Source: Megalonaias nervosa
Taxonomy: Eukaryota > Mollusca > Bivalvia > Unionida > Unionidae
Direction of reading: 5' to 3'
Assembly (NCBI GenBank): GCA_016617855.1
Contig: JAECUM010009701.1
Span: 1-64,000 of the forward strand
DNA length: 64,000 nt
The stretch's first letter is position 1; every line of letters starts with the position of its first letter. The translations under genes were made by a program, and so were the position numbers. Under the pieces are notes generated by a model. That model was not told the origin of the DNA. It searched no databases and worked only from the letters and a program-made list of their open reading frames with translations. This document shows positions 49,253-60,943 of this stretch, one piece after another.

Positions 49253-50364
49253 TCAAAAGCCTCCTGACATTTTTCCGTCCAAAGAAACTTTTTTTTTCTT
49301 ACTCAACAAGTTTGTCAGGGGTTCAGCAATATTCAAAAAATTGGAACAAAACTTTCGATAGTATCTGGCCATACCCAAAAATCGCATCAGTTGCTTTTTA
49401 CTGACAGGCACAGGGAAATCAGAGATAACCTTGGCCTTAGCATCTATAGGTTTAACTTGATCATGTCCCACAATATTTCCTAGAAAAGTTACACAAGCAC
49501 GGCAAAATTCACTTTTAGATAAACTGATTGTCAGATTTGCATCAGTGAGTCTGTCGAAGAATTTCCGAATCGTGGGTAGATGTTCTTTCCAGGTGTCGTT
49601 GTAGATGATGACATCATCAATGTAAGCATCACAATTATCTAGACCAGAGGTAATCATATTCATCAAGCGTTGAAAAGTACTTGGGGAACCCTTCATCACA
49701 AAAACGGCATTATTTTATATTGATAGCGTCCATCTGGAGTCACAAATGCCGAAATTTACTTTGCCCCTTCCGTTCGTGGAATTTGCTAAAATCCTTTCAG
49801 AAGGTCAAATTTGGTGACGTACTTGGCATTTCCAATTTTATCCATACAGTCATCGATTCTTGGTAATGGAAATGAATCTGTTTTTGTCGCACTGTTCACC
49901 TTCCTATAATCAGTGCACATACGGAAAGTTTTATCTGGTTTCAGAACAAGTATACATGGTGAACTCCAATCACTTTTACTGGGCTCTATGAAATCGTTCT
50001 CCAGCAAATACTGAATTTCCTTTTTCAAGTATTCCTGTTTGAGAGGGTTCATCCTGTATGGGTGTTGTTTCACAGGTTTTGAATCTACAATTTCAACGTC
50101 ATGAAAAATTTTGTTTGTCCTTGTAGGAATATCTGGAAACAAGTGCTCATATTCGAATAATAACTGTTTAAGTTCATTCCTTTCTTGTTGTTGTAAATGT
50201 AAAAGTTTCTGGTCCATATTTTTCATAATTTCCGAATTCCGAAGATTTGTCGCTGCAAGATCAACAGTGTCCGATTGAATTTCTTCACTTAAATCCTCAG
50301 TTTGAGGGACAGGTACAACTAAATTAATTGCGTGATTTACTTGGCTGTCTCTCTCAACATACAA
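49253..50364 (-). pseudogene. Reverse transcriptase relic (Gypsy type)
   Basis: The linker DLRNSEIMKN leads into RT: FDLLKGF (motif with first catalytic Asp), SPSTFQRLMN, AYIDDVII (YxDD box with both Asp kept) and FLGMARYYRKF (thumb). A TAG replaces the Trp after LLKGF, and frameshifts occur near 49715 and 49285. It lies downstream of integrase in this element. Confidence 0.9.
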
Positions 50365-50559
50365 CTATTCCATTAATTTATTTAGACGAGAGTACTATTA
50401 TTATAATTTAACTCATTCATTTTCTTCTTAACTTTGTAACAGCCATAAAATCTAATTTGAAGAAAATTTTGAAGAATGAGCAAGAGAGAATGAACTCTAT
50501 TACAAGACTCAAAACTTCTCTCAATTAAAGTTCTGTGAAACCTTAACTTCACTTTTGAC

Positions 50560-51419
50560 TTGAATTGCTGAGCGCCAAATTCAAGTATAACAAGCTGGAA
50601 AATTCCAGACATAAAATTTGACCTTTGACCAGATTGAACAGATTTGGGAAGGCCAAATTGAGTAAAAAAAAAACTTTATCAAAGCTTTTACTATAAAATT
50701 CCTATAGGAACTGCCTCTGAGCATCTTGTTGACGCACACATAATGGTCAACAAATATTGGTTGCCTGACTAAGTCTTAGGTAAGGGACTAACACAATCTA
50801 CCATAATTCTGCTAAATGGTGCGTCAAATGCAGGAATAGGTCGCAGATGAGCCTTAGGTATCTTCTGATTGGGTTTTCCTACCATTTGACAAGTATGACA
50901 AGATCTACAAAATTTACAAACATCACTTTTGATTTTTGGCCAATAAAAGTGAGTCAAGATCCTGTGATAAGTTTTATTTATTACTAAATGACCAACCAGA
51001 GGAGTTTCATGGTCCAAACTAAGTATTTCCTGTCTGTAAGATTTTGGAACTACAATCTGATAGTTCACTGACCACTCGTCACTAGCAGGTACCTCGGGAG
51101 GTCTCCATTTTCTCATAAGAATTCCATTTTTAATGAAATAACAGACAGGTACTTCTGTGGCTTCAATTTCATTAATGGCCCTCTGAAACAAACAGGAGAT
51201 CTCAGGATCTTTTTCCTGTTCGAAGACAAATGACTGTCGTTTATCACCCTGATTAGATAAAAGAGAATGAGTATTTAAAAGAGGATCACTGTGATCAATA
51301 CCTTTTGATTGATCCAGACAAGGAGTGAAAGTGACCTCATCAAAAGCCAGACCAATACATGTCTCAGCTAAAGGAATATTGTCCTTATCAAAATCATTCT
51401 CAAGAGATTTCTTCGCCAT
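50560..51419 (-). pseudogene. Integrase relic upstream of RT
   Basis: The H2C2 zinc-binding domain (DHETPLVGH ... FCRSCHTC) is followed by the core start RIMVDCVSPLPKT with the first catalytic Asp. After breaks come LLTIMCASTR and TQFGLPKSVQSGQRSN, then SGIFQLV. In that phrase the second Asp of the usual SDQGSNF is Gly. It is the strongest evidence for the PR-IN-RT order. Confidence 0.85.
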
Positions 51420-51960
51420 AGCTCTGGTAACTGCACAAGCTGGGTATAAATCAAGGTATTCTTTTCAATAGGATCAACTTTCTGATCCAAAGAAGGCTTG
51501 TCAGTTACAAGTGGATTAACCACAACCTTGTCTCCAGCTTCGTCGTTCCCCAGTAACAAATGAATGCCCTCAACGGGTAAAGTAGACACTATACCGACTG
51601 TCACAGGTCCTGAAACAAAGTCTGATGACAAATTTACACAATGGAGAGGAACATTAACAAAGCCGCACTCTACTCCCAGAATGAGATCACTCTCATTATA
51701 ACAGAACTTGTCAGAAAAAGGCAAAGTACCTGATAATAAAAGACTCTGAGAAGCTCCTGTATCCCTTAAAATTTTAATAGGGATAGGATTGGCCAAATCA
51801 GCCAAGAGTGATATAGAACCCTTCGACATGACTGAGTCATAATTCTCCATAATAAAAGCAGACTGGGGTTTATTAGACCCAACAAATGCATTGCTTTCAA
51901 TACATGACCGTGACCTTAAACTCTCAGAAATAAGAGCATTTGTGATAGGTCTATCTTGAT
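51420..51960 (-). pseudogene. Aspartic protease relic
   Basis: RDTGASQSLLLSGTLPF holds an intact DTGA active-site motif, preceded by ISLLADLANPIPIKIL, and LLLGNDEAGDKVVVNP fits the ILG.D..G flap end. It is in the same open frame as the gag C-terminus. Confidence 0.8.
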
Positions 51961-52987
51961 TCTGATGCCTATATTTCAATTTGAAGCAATCAGAAATGAC
52001 GTGTCCTTTCTTCTTGCAATAGGTACACGTAGAAATAGACAAGGATTTAGAATCAAGTTTATCAGAAGCTTGATTTTTAAAATTTGTGCCAGATTGAGTT
52101 TTAGGAGGAGTCGTATTAGGCTGAAATACCTTTCTACCAGTAGACTGCTGAGTGAATGATTTGCCTACAACAGGAAATTTATGAGTTAACGAATACTCAT
52201 CAGCAGCAAGAGCAGCATCTTCCAAGTTTTCAATCTTATGCTCTTCAAGATGATTCTTAATGTCATTAGGAACACAGTTTTTGAACTCTTCATGTAACAC
52301 AAGTTGTTCGAGACTTTCATAATCATGTTTAACTTTCTCGGCGAAGCACCATCTCTTAAATAACTGCTCTTTTTCTCTTGCAAATTCAACATAAGTATGA
52401 CCAGCTTCCTTTTCATAGTTTCTGAATTTTTGCCGATAAGCCTCAGGGACTAACGCATAACCCCCTAAGATGTACTCCTTAACCAAATCATAATCAGAAC
52501 TTTGTTGTTCTGACAGGGATGCATAGATATGTCAGGCCTTGCCAAAAAGTACACATTGCAATAACTGAGTCCAATTCTCACTTGGCCATTTAAAATTTTC
52601 AGCAACTTTTTTAAAAAAAAATATTTGTCTACTTCTTTTTCTCTAAAAGGGGGCACTAATCTAATATTTCTTGTAATGTCAAAACCTGAATTTGTATGTG
52701 AAGTGGAAATGTGCTTTTCACTTGCCAGCTCAAGTTCTTTCATTCTAATTTGAAATTCCCTTTCATCCTTCTCTTTTTAATATTGTAACTATTTATCTTT
52801 CTCCCTCTCCTGTCTCTCTCTCCCCTGTTTCTCAAATTGTAATTTCATTTCTTTATCATTCTCTCTTTCCTGTCTCTCTCTCCTCTTTCTCAAATTGTAA
52901 TTGTTTAACTTTCTCCCTATCCTGTCTCTTTCTCTCTCTCCTCTTTCTCAAATTGTAATTTCATTTGTTTATCATTCTCTCTTTCCT

Positions 52988-53313
52988 GTCCGACCGCTCC
53001 TGTGGCCTAGTGGTAGACCGTCCGCCTCGGATGTGGGAGGTCGCGGGTTCGAACCCCGGCCGAGTCATACCAAAGACTTTAAAATGGTACTAACAGCTGC
53101 CTCGCTTGGCTCACAACATTAAGAGGTTAGTGTCAGGACTGGTTGGCCTGGTGTCAGGATAATGTGACTGGGTGGGACATCATGCTTACATGCCTGCGGC
53201 ATGATGCCCCAGTGCTAAGCATCACTATAAACTGTCATACTGCAGATATCGTAGCGATATGACAGAAAAATTGTTAAAGCTACGTTAAAAATTTAAATCA
53301 CATCACACACACA
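52988..53313 (+). mobile_element. SINE family 1, full-length copy inserted in gag
   Basis: Clean head with box A TGTGGCCTAGTGGTAGACC and box B GCGGGTTCGAACCCCGGCCG, body GTACTAACAGCTGCCTC, AGTGTCAGGACTGG and GGCATGATGCCCC, 3' end TTAAAAATTTAAATCACA and a CA tail. A 9 bp target duplication CTCTTTCCT flanks it at 52979-52987 and 53314-53322. It is opposite in orientation to the host retroelement. Confidence 0.92.
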
Positions 53314-53316
53314 CTC

Positions 53317-53321
<5 letters not shown>

Positions 53322-53365
<44 letters not shown>
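53322..53365. repeat. (TC)n microsatellite within gag
   Basis: A pure TC run that codes Glu-Arg repeats on the minus strand in the gag frame. Confidence 0.95.
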
Positions 53366-53369
<4 letters not shown>

Positions 53370-53834
53370 AGTAATTGTTTATCTTTCTCCCACTCCTCTT
53401 TCTGAAGCTCGAGCTTCCTTAACTCCAATTCCATCTTGTATTTTATTTTTAATTCCATTACTTTTATGTCAGAGTCTGATACCGACTTACTGACCGAAGC
53501 CAAAACACTTTTATCAAGAACATTCTTCTCTACCAAATATTGAATCAAAATTATTTTAATTTCTTGTTTCGCTAAGGAAGATTTTGCTTCAGAAAGATCG
53601 TATTTTCTGGCAAGTAAAAGCAACTCATCTTTATTCAAACTATCCTACTGCTCCTGAGTAGGACTAGAAAGAAAAGTCTCCAATTTTAATGACATTGTGA
53701 TTGAAAGCCTGTTGTTTTCACTAAAGATTTCAAACAAAATGTAAAATAGGACTTGGGATTTAAAAACAAAAAAAGAGGAATTTAAATTTCAAAAAACAAT
53801 TTTCTGAAATCTTTTAGCCAAAATTCAAATATCC

Positions 53835-53860
53835 AAGGACGAGCAACCCCAATTTTCTCT
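53835..53860 (-). promoter_or_regulatory. Possible primer-binding site
   Basis: Just inside the 5' LTR the minus strand reads TTGGGGTTGCTCGTCCTTGG, resembling the tRNA-Pro primer site used by many retroelements with small changes. It starts about 8 bases from the LTR, which is further than usual. Confidence 0.4.
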
Positions 53861-54044
53861 TGTTACGTGTAGGATCGTACAAATGCTACAAAAGAAAAGA
53901 GTTAAGTCAACAAGCTTTGTAAATTTTAACAAAATTATTTATTTCACTAGAAAACAATGTAAACATAGGAAATAGGACTTACGGTTTGTGAATATAATTC
54001 AAAAATTAATCCTAAAGTTGAACAAATATAATTCCTATCACTAA

Positions 54045-54703
54045 GGTGGCGCTCTACAGTTTCGTATTTTGCATACGATTAGAATTTTAAAGAAAAAAAA
54101 TCCCCCCCACCCCCCGGTTTCCTCACTAGTTATACTGGCTTTTTAAAAAAGACCTTGTATATCTTAGGTATTGTTAAAAGAACCTTTAATTCCCTTTATT
54201 TTGGTGTATGATTGATGGGTGTAATATGGGTTATAGAGTATACAGCTTGGCCTTACTCCAGATGTGCACCTTTCAAAAAAGTGCTAGCTCCACTTGGTCA
54301 TTTTCACTTCCTGAACTTCAGAGGTAAATTGTAAAAAAAAAGATCCGATAACTTTTTTTACGTTTTATATATTTGGTAATTCATTCATTGCACTTTCAGA
54401 AGCTGGTATTGTCTAGTCTGGCAAAATTCATTTCCCTATTTTAATAGCTGCTAAGGATAGTGTACTTTAGACAAATTCAGGCTGATTTTTGGAGCACAAG
54501 GGAGCAGTCATTTTAGTTAGCAGTGTGCTAAGATCATTTAAAATTTCCAAAAGTACAATATCCAAAGAAATGTCAGTCACATTACATCAAAGTAGCATAA
54601 AGGTATGCCAACATTCACTCCACTGTGCATGTTTTAAATGCAAACAACTTCACCTTACATACGTCACTCTCTCAAAAGTACACAATAACTGGTGAGCGCC
54701 CCC
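54045..54703. mobile_element. PIF/Harbinger-like MITE in the 5' LTR
   Basis: The 659 bp insertion has ends GGTGGCGCTC and GAGCGCCCCC, inverted with one mismatch, and a TAA duplication on each side (54042-54044, 54704-54706). The other LTR keeps the empty site. A 3 bp TAA target is typical of PIF/Harbinger. No transposase is coded; a 68-residue ORF inside is not recognised. Confidence 0.8.
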
Positions 54704-55366
54704 TAAACAGTTCTAATTGAATCCGGGTTCGAATCTCGATGAAAGTCCAATATGGAGACGATGACGTCAGATATCTGTACTGATGGTAACAGATCCTCGT
54801 TGAATCACAGTTTATAATGGTTCCGTTAAACTGCAGAATAAATTTCCACTGAATTTCTTTCTCCCAGAGCTTTTATAAATATGAAGCACTTGTTTAGTTT
54901 TCTAGAGAATAAATTATTAAATTCCAAAAGACAGATGAACCTCAAAACAATCTGGCTTCATCAATAAAAACCTCTTGAGCCCTCAAGGTTTAAAATACAA
55001 CTCAATAGATCTAGTAGAAAATGGCTGTTTGAAGCCTCGATTTTAGATCACATAATAGTTCACGTGACAGACTACGTGATTTCTAACTTGAACAGCGCAA
55101 TAAAAAAATGACAATTATCACGTAGCTAGAATAGCCTTATCTAAGAATCAAATTTTTACACTGGAAATAAAAAAAAGAAAGCCTGTTACAATTCAGCTAA
55201 CATGTGGGCCGAAAATGACCTTGGCAATAGCCAATCGTCTTCACTCGATGTTTACAAAATCTATGAACTAAAAATAGTGCTGAAGTAACTTATAATCTAA
55301 TCGGGTCAAGCCAATATTCGGAAAAGAGATTCAGATCCAATGAAAATTATCATTACAATAAACTGT

Positions 55367-56465
55367 AATTATAGGTTACTGCATTTGTATGGGAAAATAT
55401 GAACGAGTTTTTCGGATGGTTATGCTGCAGGACCTTATTTTCTTATTCTACCCAAGGGTTAAATATATAAACAAAAATGCACTACAAGAAACAAAGTAAC
55501 TGAATGTATGCCGTATTCCAAACTAAATACACAAGCGTAGCTGCATCATTACGCAACAACATTATTAATGCGCACGTAACTCCGCCCAGACAAAGTTGAA
55601 GTTGGTCGCGCGCTAGACGTAAGTTTCGGAAGAAAATGGCGTTTGGTCTACTTAAAATTGAAATTTGGAGTAATATTGTTAATGAATGCGCATTACAACA
55701 ACTTTTCCATTTGATCTGGAATGAACACGTTTTGGTATTTTTGTTGATTCAACGCAATTTCGTGATTATGGTCTGGATTTATCTACATGAAGTAACTTAC
55801 ATCGGATTCCAGCAGCGTCTGCCATTTTAATCGTATTGAAGTGTGTTGACATCGACGTGCATATTTCTGTTCTGTCATTGAATGATTCAGATCATAATGT
55901 GAGAAAAATATGAAGTCTTTCAGATGCAATTATCGAAAAGACGCTGTGGAATTTAATGTTTATTTCATTTTGAGTGCAGTAAGGAGGATGTAACTGCACT
56001 TGGAATAAACTCGAAACTACAGTACAATTTCGAAATGTGTAATCAAGCTTGAGAACCCATGACATGGCTCATGTAATTCGGATTTGCAGAACTACTAAGG
56101 TACATTTTGAGGAAATTCAGGATGCAAAATTGTAAGTATATTTTTGCCATTTTTATTACCAGCTAAAGAAGACAGTTTATGTCTTATAACTTGCATGTTA
56201 TTGTAAGGACCCTGTCTGGCGTCTATAGCTAGCCTAAATCTGAAACATTGTATCGAAAAAGTTAGCGCGGAATGTGCCAAAGCAGTTTGTATGTGTCAGT
56301 CCACTAAACATCTGCTTTTGGTTCATTCAGAAACAAATTGTTTGTTTACAATAGAAAGCAGTTCCTTTATTCGTGAGAATGCAGTATGAATTGAGCGCGA
56401 GGAGTTCAGTATCGCAAAATATTGCACGATTCTGACAATGTAAAGTTAACGGAGAAAAAAAATGA
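55367..56465. mobile_element. 1.1 kb insertion of unknown type in the 5' LTR
   Basis: Defined by comparison with the other LTR, which continues without it. No inverted ends, poly(A) or Helitron termini are seen. Inside, a GC-richer CGCGCGCTAGACGTAAG patch precedes a short ORF that starts MAFGLLKIEIWSN, like the 5' end of a gene, but it is unrecognised. Confidence 0.6.
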
Positions 56466-56545
56466 GCATATAATAATGAAACAAAATTGAAATAAAAAAG
56501 AATTTAAAACTAACACACAAGTAATTTAATTACATATTCGTAACA

Positions 56546-57359
56546 ATAATGACACACGGAACATAAAGAAAAAACACAAAACAAGATATTTATACCATTT
56601 CTCACATTTATTAAATGTTTATTAAGTTCAGTATGACGTGGCCACAGTTTACTGAACAGGACAATGATATGCACTTTCCAGCTGATCCAGATCCATACAT
56701 AATTTTTGTTGAGGCGTGACATCATCATCTAACAGTTGATGACCAGTCCGAATTATAGTCTGAATAAGAATCAGGATCCTCATCCATTCAATTCTTTTTC
56801 AATGACTTTGTCATAATTGGATCCAATCTGAAAAGATGAGTCTGTGGTATCCATCGTACAGCTGCTCATGAAATTAAGTTGGTATCCAATGTACAGCTAC
56901 TCATAAAATTAAGTCAACGAACAGATGAGTTCCAGCTTGGATTGCTGGAACTGGAGTCGGATCAAACGCATCCACATCAGCAGAATTCATCTGAGCAATT
57001 ATAGTTCGTTCAGCTCGTGTCTGTTTGTCATATAATTTGTCTAATGAGTAGACCGTGTTTGTTTACATCTAGCACGCGAAGGCTGCCATAATTGCTTAGT
57101 CCTATATAAAAAATGAAATCTTCCATAACTTATGTGCAAGGATGGCTAATCACACGTACACAGACCACTCTTTCTCAGGATATATCGATCGACTATTGAG
57201 TTTGCCAGAACTCTAAATGAAACGCCATTTTTTCTCTTACTTGATAGCAAAACTAGCTTCTTTATCTCCCGTACCACCCAATGACACCTCTTATGAAATC
57301 AAAATCTCTAGACGATTCATTAATATCCCCATACCTAATATTTAACAATAAATCTAACA
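56546..57359. other. Intergenic, nothing recognised
   Basis: Unique AT-rich sequence downstream of the retroelement; no domain or repeat. Confidence 0.5.
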
Positions 57360-57720
57360 TCATCATAATCCTTGTGTATCAATGCCTCGATATCTACATT
57401 CCATCACCTAGTTGTTTAATATCCAGCACACAACTATCTACCACCAGACAGTTATGTACAATGGAAGACCTAGTTATTTATTATCCAGTGACTAGATTTT
57501 AACGCCAGCACCCAGTTATATACTATCCAACACCCAGTGATCTACTACGACAACCCAAAAATCTACTATCAACACCCAGTTATCTACAATTCCACCAAAC
57601 AATTATCTGCTATCAACACCCCGGTATCTACTCTCTGCCAGTCAGTGATCCGCTACCAAGTTATTTACTATTAACACCCAGCTATCTATTATCCATCACC
57701 TAGTTGTCTAAGAGTGAGAC
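57360..57720. repeat. Degenerate minisatellite, unit about 20 bp
   Basis: Variants of CACCCAGTTATCTACTATC repeat through the stretch. The array resumes at 57895-57960 and 58225-58440, so later insertions or a diverged spacer split it. Confidence 0.8.
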
Positions 57721-57966
57721 AAAGGAAATGACACATTTTATTTTGTCTGGTAACAAAACTAATTTTGTATATTCCTTACCCCACCCCCACCCCACCCCAT
57801 GATCCCTTAATAACTTTAAAACCTGTGCCATTTTTGATAATATCTCCATTTGTTCTGTTCTAGGAAAGACAAAACTAACATGGTCACAACCTTAACATAT
57901 CAATTCCCAGTTATCTATTATCCAACACCTAGTTGTCTAATATTCAGTACCTGATTATGTTTTTTG

Positions 57967-58216
57967 ATGTTGTTGTTGTTTTTGGTTGAATGTCATTTTT
58001 CAGCGCATGATCGGCTATTCATGGCGAGCTATATAGCAGGCGGAGGTAAAATCTGGGAAACCCCGGAAAGAACCACCAACCCACGAGAAGCTACAGACAA
58101 GCTTTCTCACATATCCACTTTGGCATAGTCCGAGACTCAAACTCAAGCGGACAGAAGTCAGATGACACTGATGGTTAAAGGCGATCGCCTTAAAACTTTT
58201 GGCAACACGGGCTCCA
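57967..58216 (-). mobile_element. SINE family 2 copy inside the minisatellite
   Basis: (CAA)n tail and body motifs (GTGGGTTGGTGGTTCTTTCC on minus) match the 7.2 and 14.5 kb copies, with a more diverged head. Confidence 0.75.
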
Positions 58217-58224
58217 GATATAAT

Positions 58225-58440
58225 ATGCACCCAGTTATCTACTATCAGCATCCAGTTGCCTACTATCAGCATCCAGTTATCTACTATCCACCAACCAGTT
58301 ATCTGTTAGAAATACCCAATTACCAAATAATATCAACATCCAGTTATCTGCTATACAATACCCAGTTATCTACTATCAATATCCAGTTATCTACTACCAA
58401 CACTCAGTGATCTACTATCCAGGTACCCCAGTATCCCCCA
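58225..58440. repeat. Minisatellite, continued
   Basis: CCAGTTATCTACTATCARCA units of about 19-21 bp, better preserved than the left block. Confidence 0.85.
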
Positions 58441-59075
58441 CATAAATAAAGTTATAATCTCCACCTCTAAGTATAATACTCCTCCCTTCCCCATCTTTCA
58501 TAGTTTAAACATAACTGCCATCCCATTCACACAATGTAGGATTTAAGAGAACTTGTATTTAAAAAATAGAATTTACAACCCTAATCAATAAAAAGCACAT
58601 ACTCTAATCCCCTCATAAAATATTAAATTCACTAACCCCTTCTATCATGTTTACACCATCCCCAACCTTCCTATTTTAAACAAAACTTCCACCCCATTCA
58701 CACAAGGTAGGATGTAAAGATACTTATATTAAACGAAAAGTAAAATAAATATCTTGTCGATGACAATAAGTTCTTTATTACCCTTATTGACCTAGAACAT
58801 TATTTTGAAGTTAAAATATCTACCCCATTCGATAATAGCCCGCTCCCAGCCATTACCAGTCATCAAATGAACCACAACTTTAAATGAAAGGCAAGCAGCA
58901 TACAATAAAATTTAAATACCTTATCAACAAATGCTAACTTTGTTACCTCCCTTATAACCCTATAATCCCTATTGCAAAGTAAAAGTCTGCCTTTATCAAT
59001 ATTGTACTTGCTCCCCTAGTTTAACCAAAACTGTCACGGTAAGCACGCATGGTAGGATCTTAAAGAAACGGACAT
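58441..59075. repeat. Degenerate tandem array, unit about 185 bp, 3-4 copies
   Basis: CATCCCATTCACACAATGTAGG, CACCCCATTCACACAAGGTA and a weaker third copy with GCATGGTAGGATCTTAAAGA recur, each after a TTTAAACAAAACT phrase. Confidence 0.55.
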
Positions 59076-59214
59076 GTCTTTTCTCTGTCTTTCAATGTGT
59101 ATGCAAAAGAGAGACAGACAGACAGACTACAGGAGACCTACATCTTTTACACTCGTGGTCGTACATTCGTGTATGTGTACGATACTGCACAATATTTTCC
59201 TGTTGGAAATTGAC

Positions 59215-59680
59215 GACTAAGTGATCGTCATAGTCGTCGACCCAGTGCGCGACCAGTTGACAACTATGCGACATAGAGAAGAAGCCCCAGTCCACCACTC
59301 AGCGACCCAGTCCACGACACAGTCTGAGACCGAGAAGACGACATAGTCGACTACCCAGAAGAAACACTCAGTCGGCGATCCAGAAGGCAGTCTAGTGGAC
59401 AATCACGTTGGTGAACAGACGGAGACACAGTACGCGACCAGTCGACGACTCTGCGACCCAGAGAAGATGAATCAGTCGAACACTCAGCCACCCTGTGGAC
59501 GATACAGTCTACGACCCAGAAGACGACCTAGTCGACAATCCAGTCGGTTACCCAGAGTATGACAAAGTCGACGACTCAGTCAGCGACCAAGAAGATGACC
59601 CAGCCGGCAAAGCAGAAGAACGACTCAGGCGACGATCCAGAAGACAGTCCAGTTGACGATCACGTGCGTGAGCATGAGGT
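59215..59680. repeat. GC-richer minisatellite (GACGACCCAGTC-type)
   Basis: Short variants of GTCGACGACCCAGTC and GAAGACGACCCAGTCGGC recur with varying spacing. Base composition is well above the surroundings. ORFs across it in both strands are repeat artefacts. Confidence 0.75.
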
Positions 59681-60132
59681 GACAAGAACTCGGATTAAGA
59701 CGGTATCCCGCTGGGGTAGAAATCTGTCACACAATGGAGCTCCGGTCCTCAGACAGAAACAGCGGGGTATCACTCCCATATAAAGACCTATCATAGAGAA
59801 CCGGAGAAAGCGAGATTCGGGTCAACGTAGCGAGTGAGTTCCGCTACAGCATACTCGTATGTTCGAATACATATATGTTTGCTTACTAAAATGTTATCTG
59901 TGTGGGGGTGGTGTGTGAAATAAAAAGTAGTACTGATGCGTGATTATGAAGCTATTGTAAGGATAGTATTAAACATACTGCAGCTTTGATTGCATATGTG
60001 TTAAGATGTTCCGTGTTCTCCTTTGTGCTTATATCTGCGAGAATGCGTTAATTGACTGAGAATCAACTGATTTTTATTTTGACGAGCGTCGGTGTTTTGA
60101 CGACTACGCTTGCTGAATTTGCATATACAAAT

Positions 60133-60133
60133 G

Positions 60134-60191
<58 letters not shown>
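60133..60191. repeat. (TG)n microsatellite
   Basis: A pure TG run of about 29 units at the place where copy A has a mixed GC/GT tract. Confidence 0.95.
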
Positions 60192-60192
<1 letters not shown>

Positions 60193-60757
60193 TAACGTAA
60201 CTATACAACTGTGCAACGTAATTTGCGCATGTATTCATACAGGTGCATTTAATGCAACAATGTGTATGCAGCTTAAGAACGAGCAGAATATGGGTGCTGA
60301 AGGATGTTGGTTTCTTTAAGAATTTTACAGACAAATGGACAGACAAATATAATGCCTGTGTGTGAGAACACATTTTTGTTTTCATTGAGGTTATACATAT
60401 GTATCGGTCTGAAAGCCAATATAGTGTGGATGTCATTGCTCAGAAAGAATGAAAACTGTTAGAGGAAAATAATACGAGAAAATCATTCACTGAAAATATC
60501 AAACATTTTATGAATTTTTATTCTTAGTTTTATTCAACATCACATCAAACAAAATATTCCATGTAAATAAAAGCATGTATTAATACAAAATTTAATTAAT
60601 ACATTATTTCAAATATAATAATATCTGATGCCGATTTTTCTATAGTGAGAGATCAGTCTAAAAGATTATTCCACATTTATATGGATTCAAGAGCTTTCCC
60701 CTGAATCTCTTATTTCCGTAAAAATACGAATAATACAATCCAGTTTTACAGATATAC

Positions 60758-60943
60758 TTAAATTCTTCGTAGTTTGAATAATTCTGTGAGGGAGTCCGAC
60801 TTTGCTACTTTTAATTCATTTCCAATGATATGACGCTTTCGAGTTTCCTTTTACTCTTTGAGTTCCGAACCCGTTCGGGACCACTCGCTTTCTCCTGCGT
60901 GCAGATGGATGTAATGTCGCTGATATCGTCATTGTTGACATTT
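60758..60943 (-). pseudogene. Orphan-gene paralog, last exon (frameshifted)
   Basis: The acceptor and the first part match exon 29166-29352 (NVNNDDISDITS versus SVNNADISAITS; GPERVR shared). One base is missing after AGGAAA, so the basic patch and the original stop are out of frame. Length is 186 bp against 187 bp in copy A. Confidence 0.85.

Larger units (their letters stand above)
51961..53700 (-). pseudogene. gag relic (SCAN-like, CCHC knuckle), split by a SINE
   Basis: The N-terminus (MNKDELLLLARKYDLSEAKS) has a SAP-like fold pattern followed by a Glu/Arg coiled coil that runs into (TC)n-coded ER repeats. A SINE then interrupts it. Beyond come a SCAN-like part (YRQKFRNYEKEAGHTYVEFA) and the knuckle CTYCKKKGHVISDC. 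A frameshift falls near 52475. The ER-repeat microsatellite is part of the coding sequence of this family copy. Confidence 0.85.
47761..56545 (-). mobile_element. Gmr1-like Ty3/Gypsy LTR retrotransposon with integrase before RT (decayed)
   Basis: Two LTRs begin TGTTACG and end CGTAACA, and a 4 bp ATAA flank lies on both sides of the whole element. In minus-strand sense the order is 5' LTR, gag, protease, integrase zinc domain, integrase core, reverse transcriptase, RNase H, polypurine tract, 3' LTR. Integrase before RT is the copia-like order of Gmr1-type Ty3/Gypsy elements, yet the RT/RNase H sequence is clearly Gypsy-type. Frameshifts and stops in every domain make it inactive. Three later insertions lie inside it. 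Confidence 0.88.
53861..56545 (-). repeat. 5' LTR of the Gmr1-like element, enlarged by two insertions
   Basis: Matches 47761-48683 in three blocks: 53861-54044, 54704-55366 and about 56466-56545. The gaps are the TIR element at 54045-54703 and the unexplained block at about 55367-56465. Confidence 0.9.

Noticed and set aside
59559..59783. Acidic 74-residue plus-strand ORF
   Set aside because: Produced by the GC-richer minisatellite; no other support.
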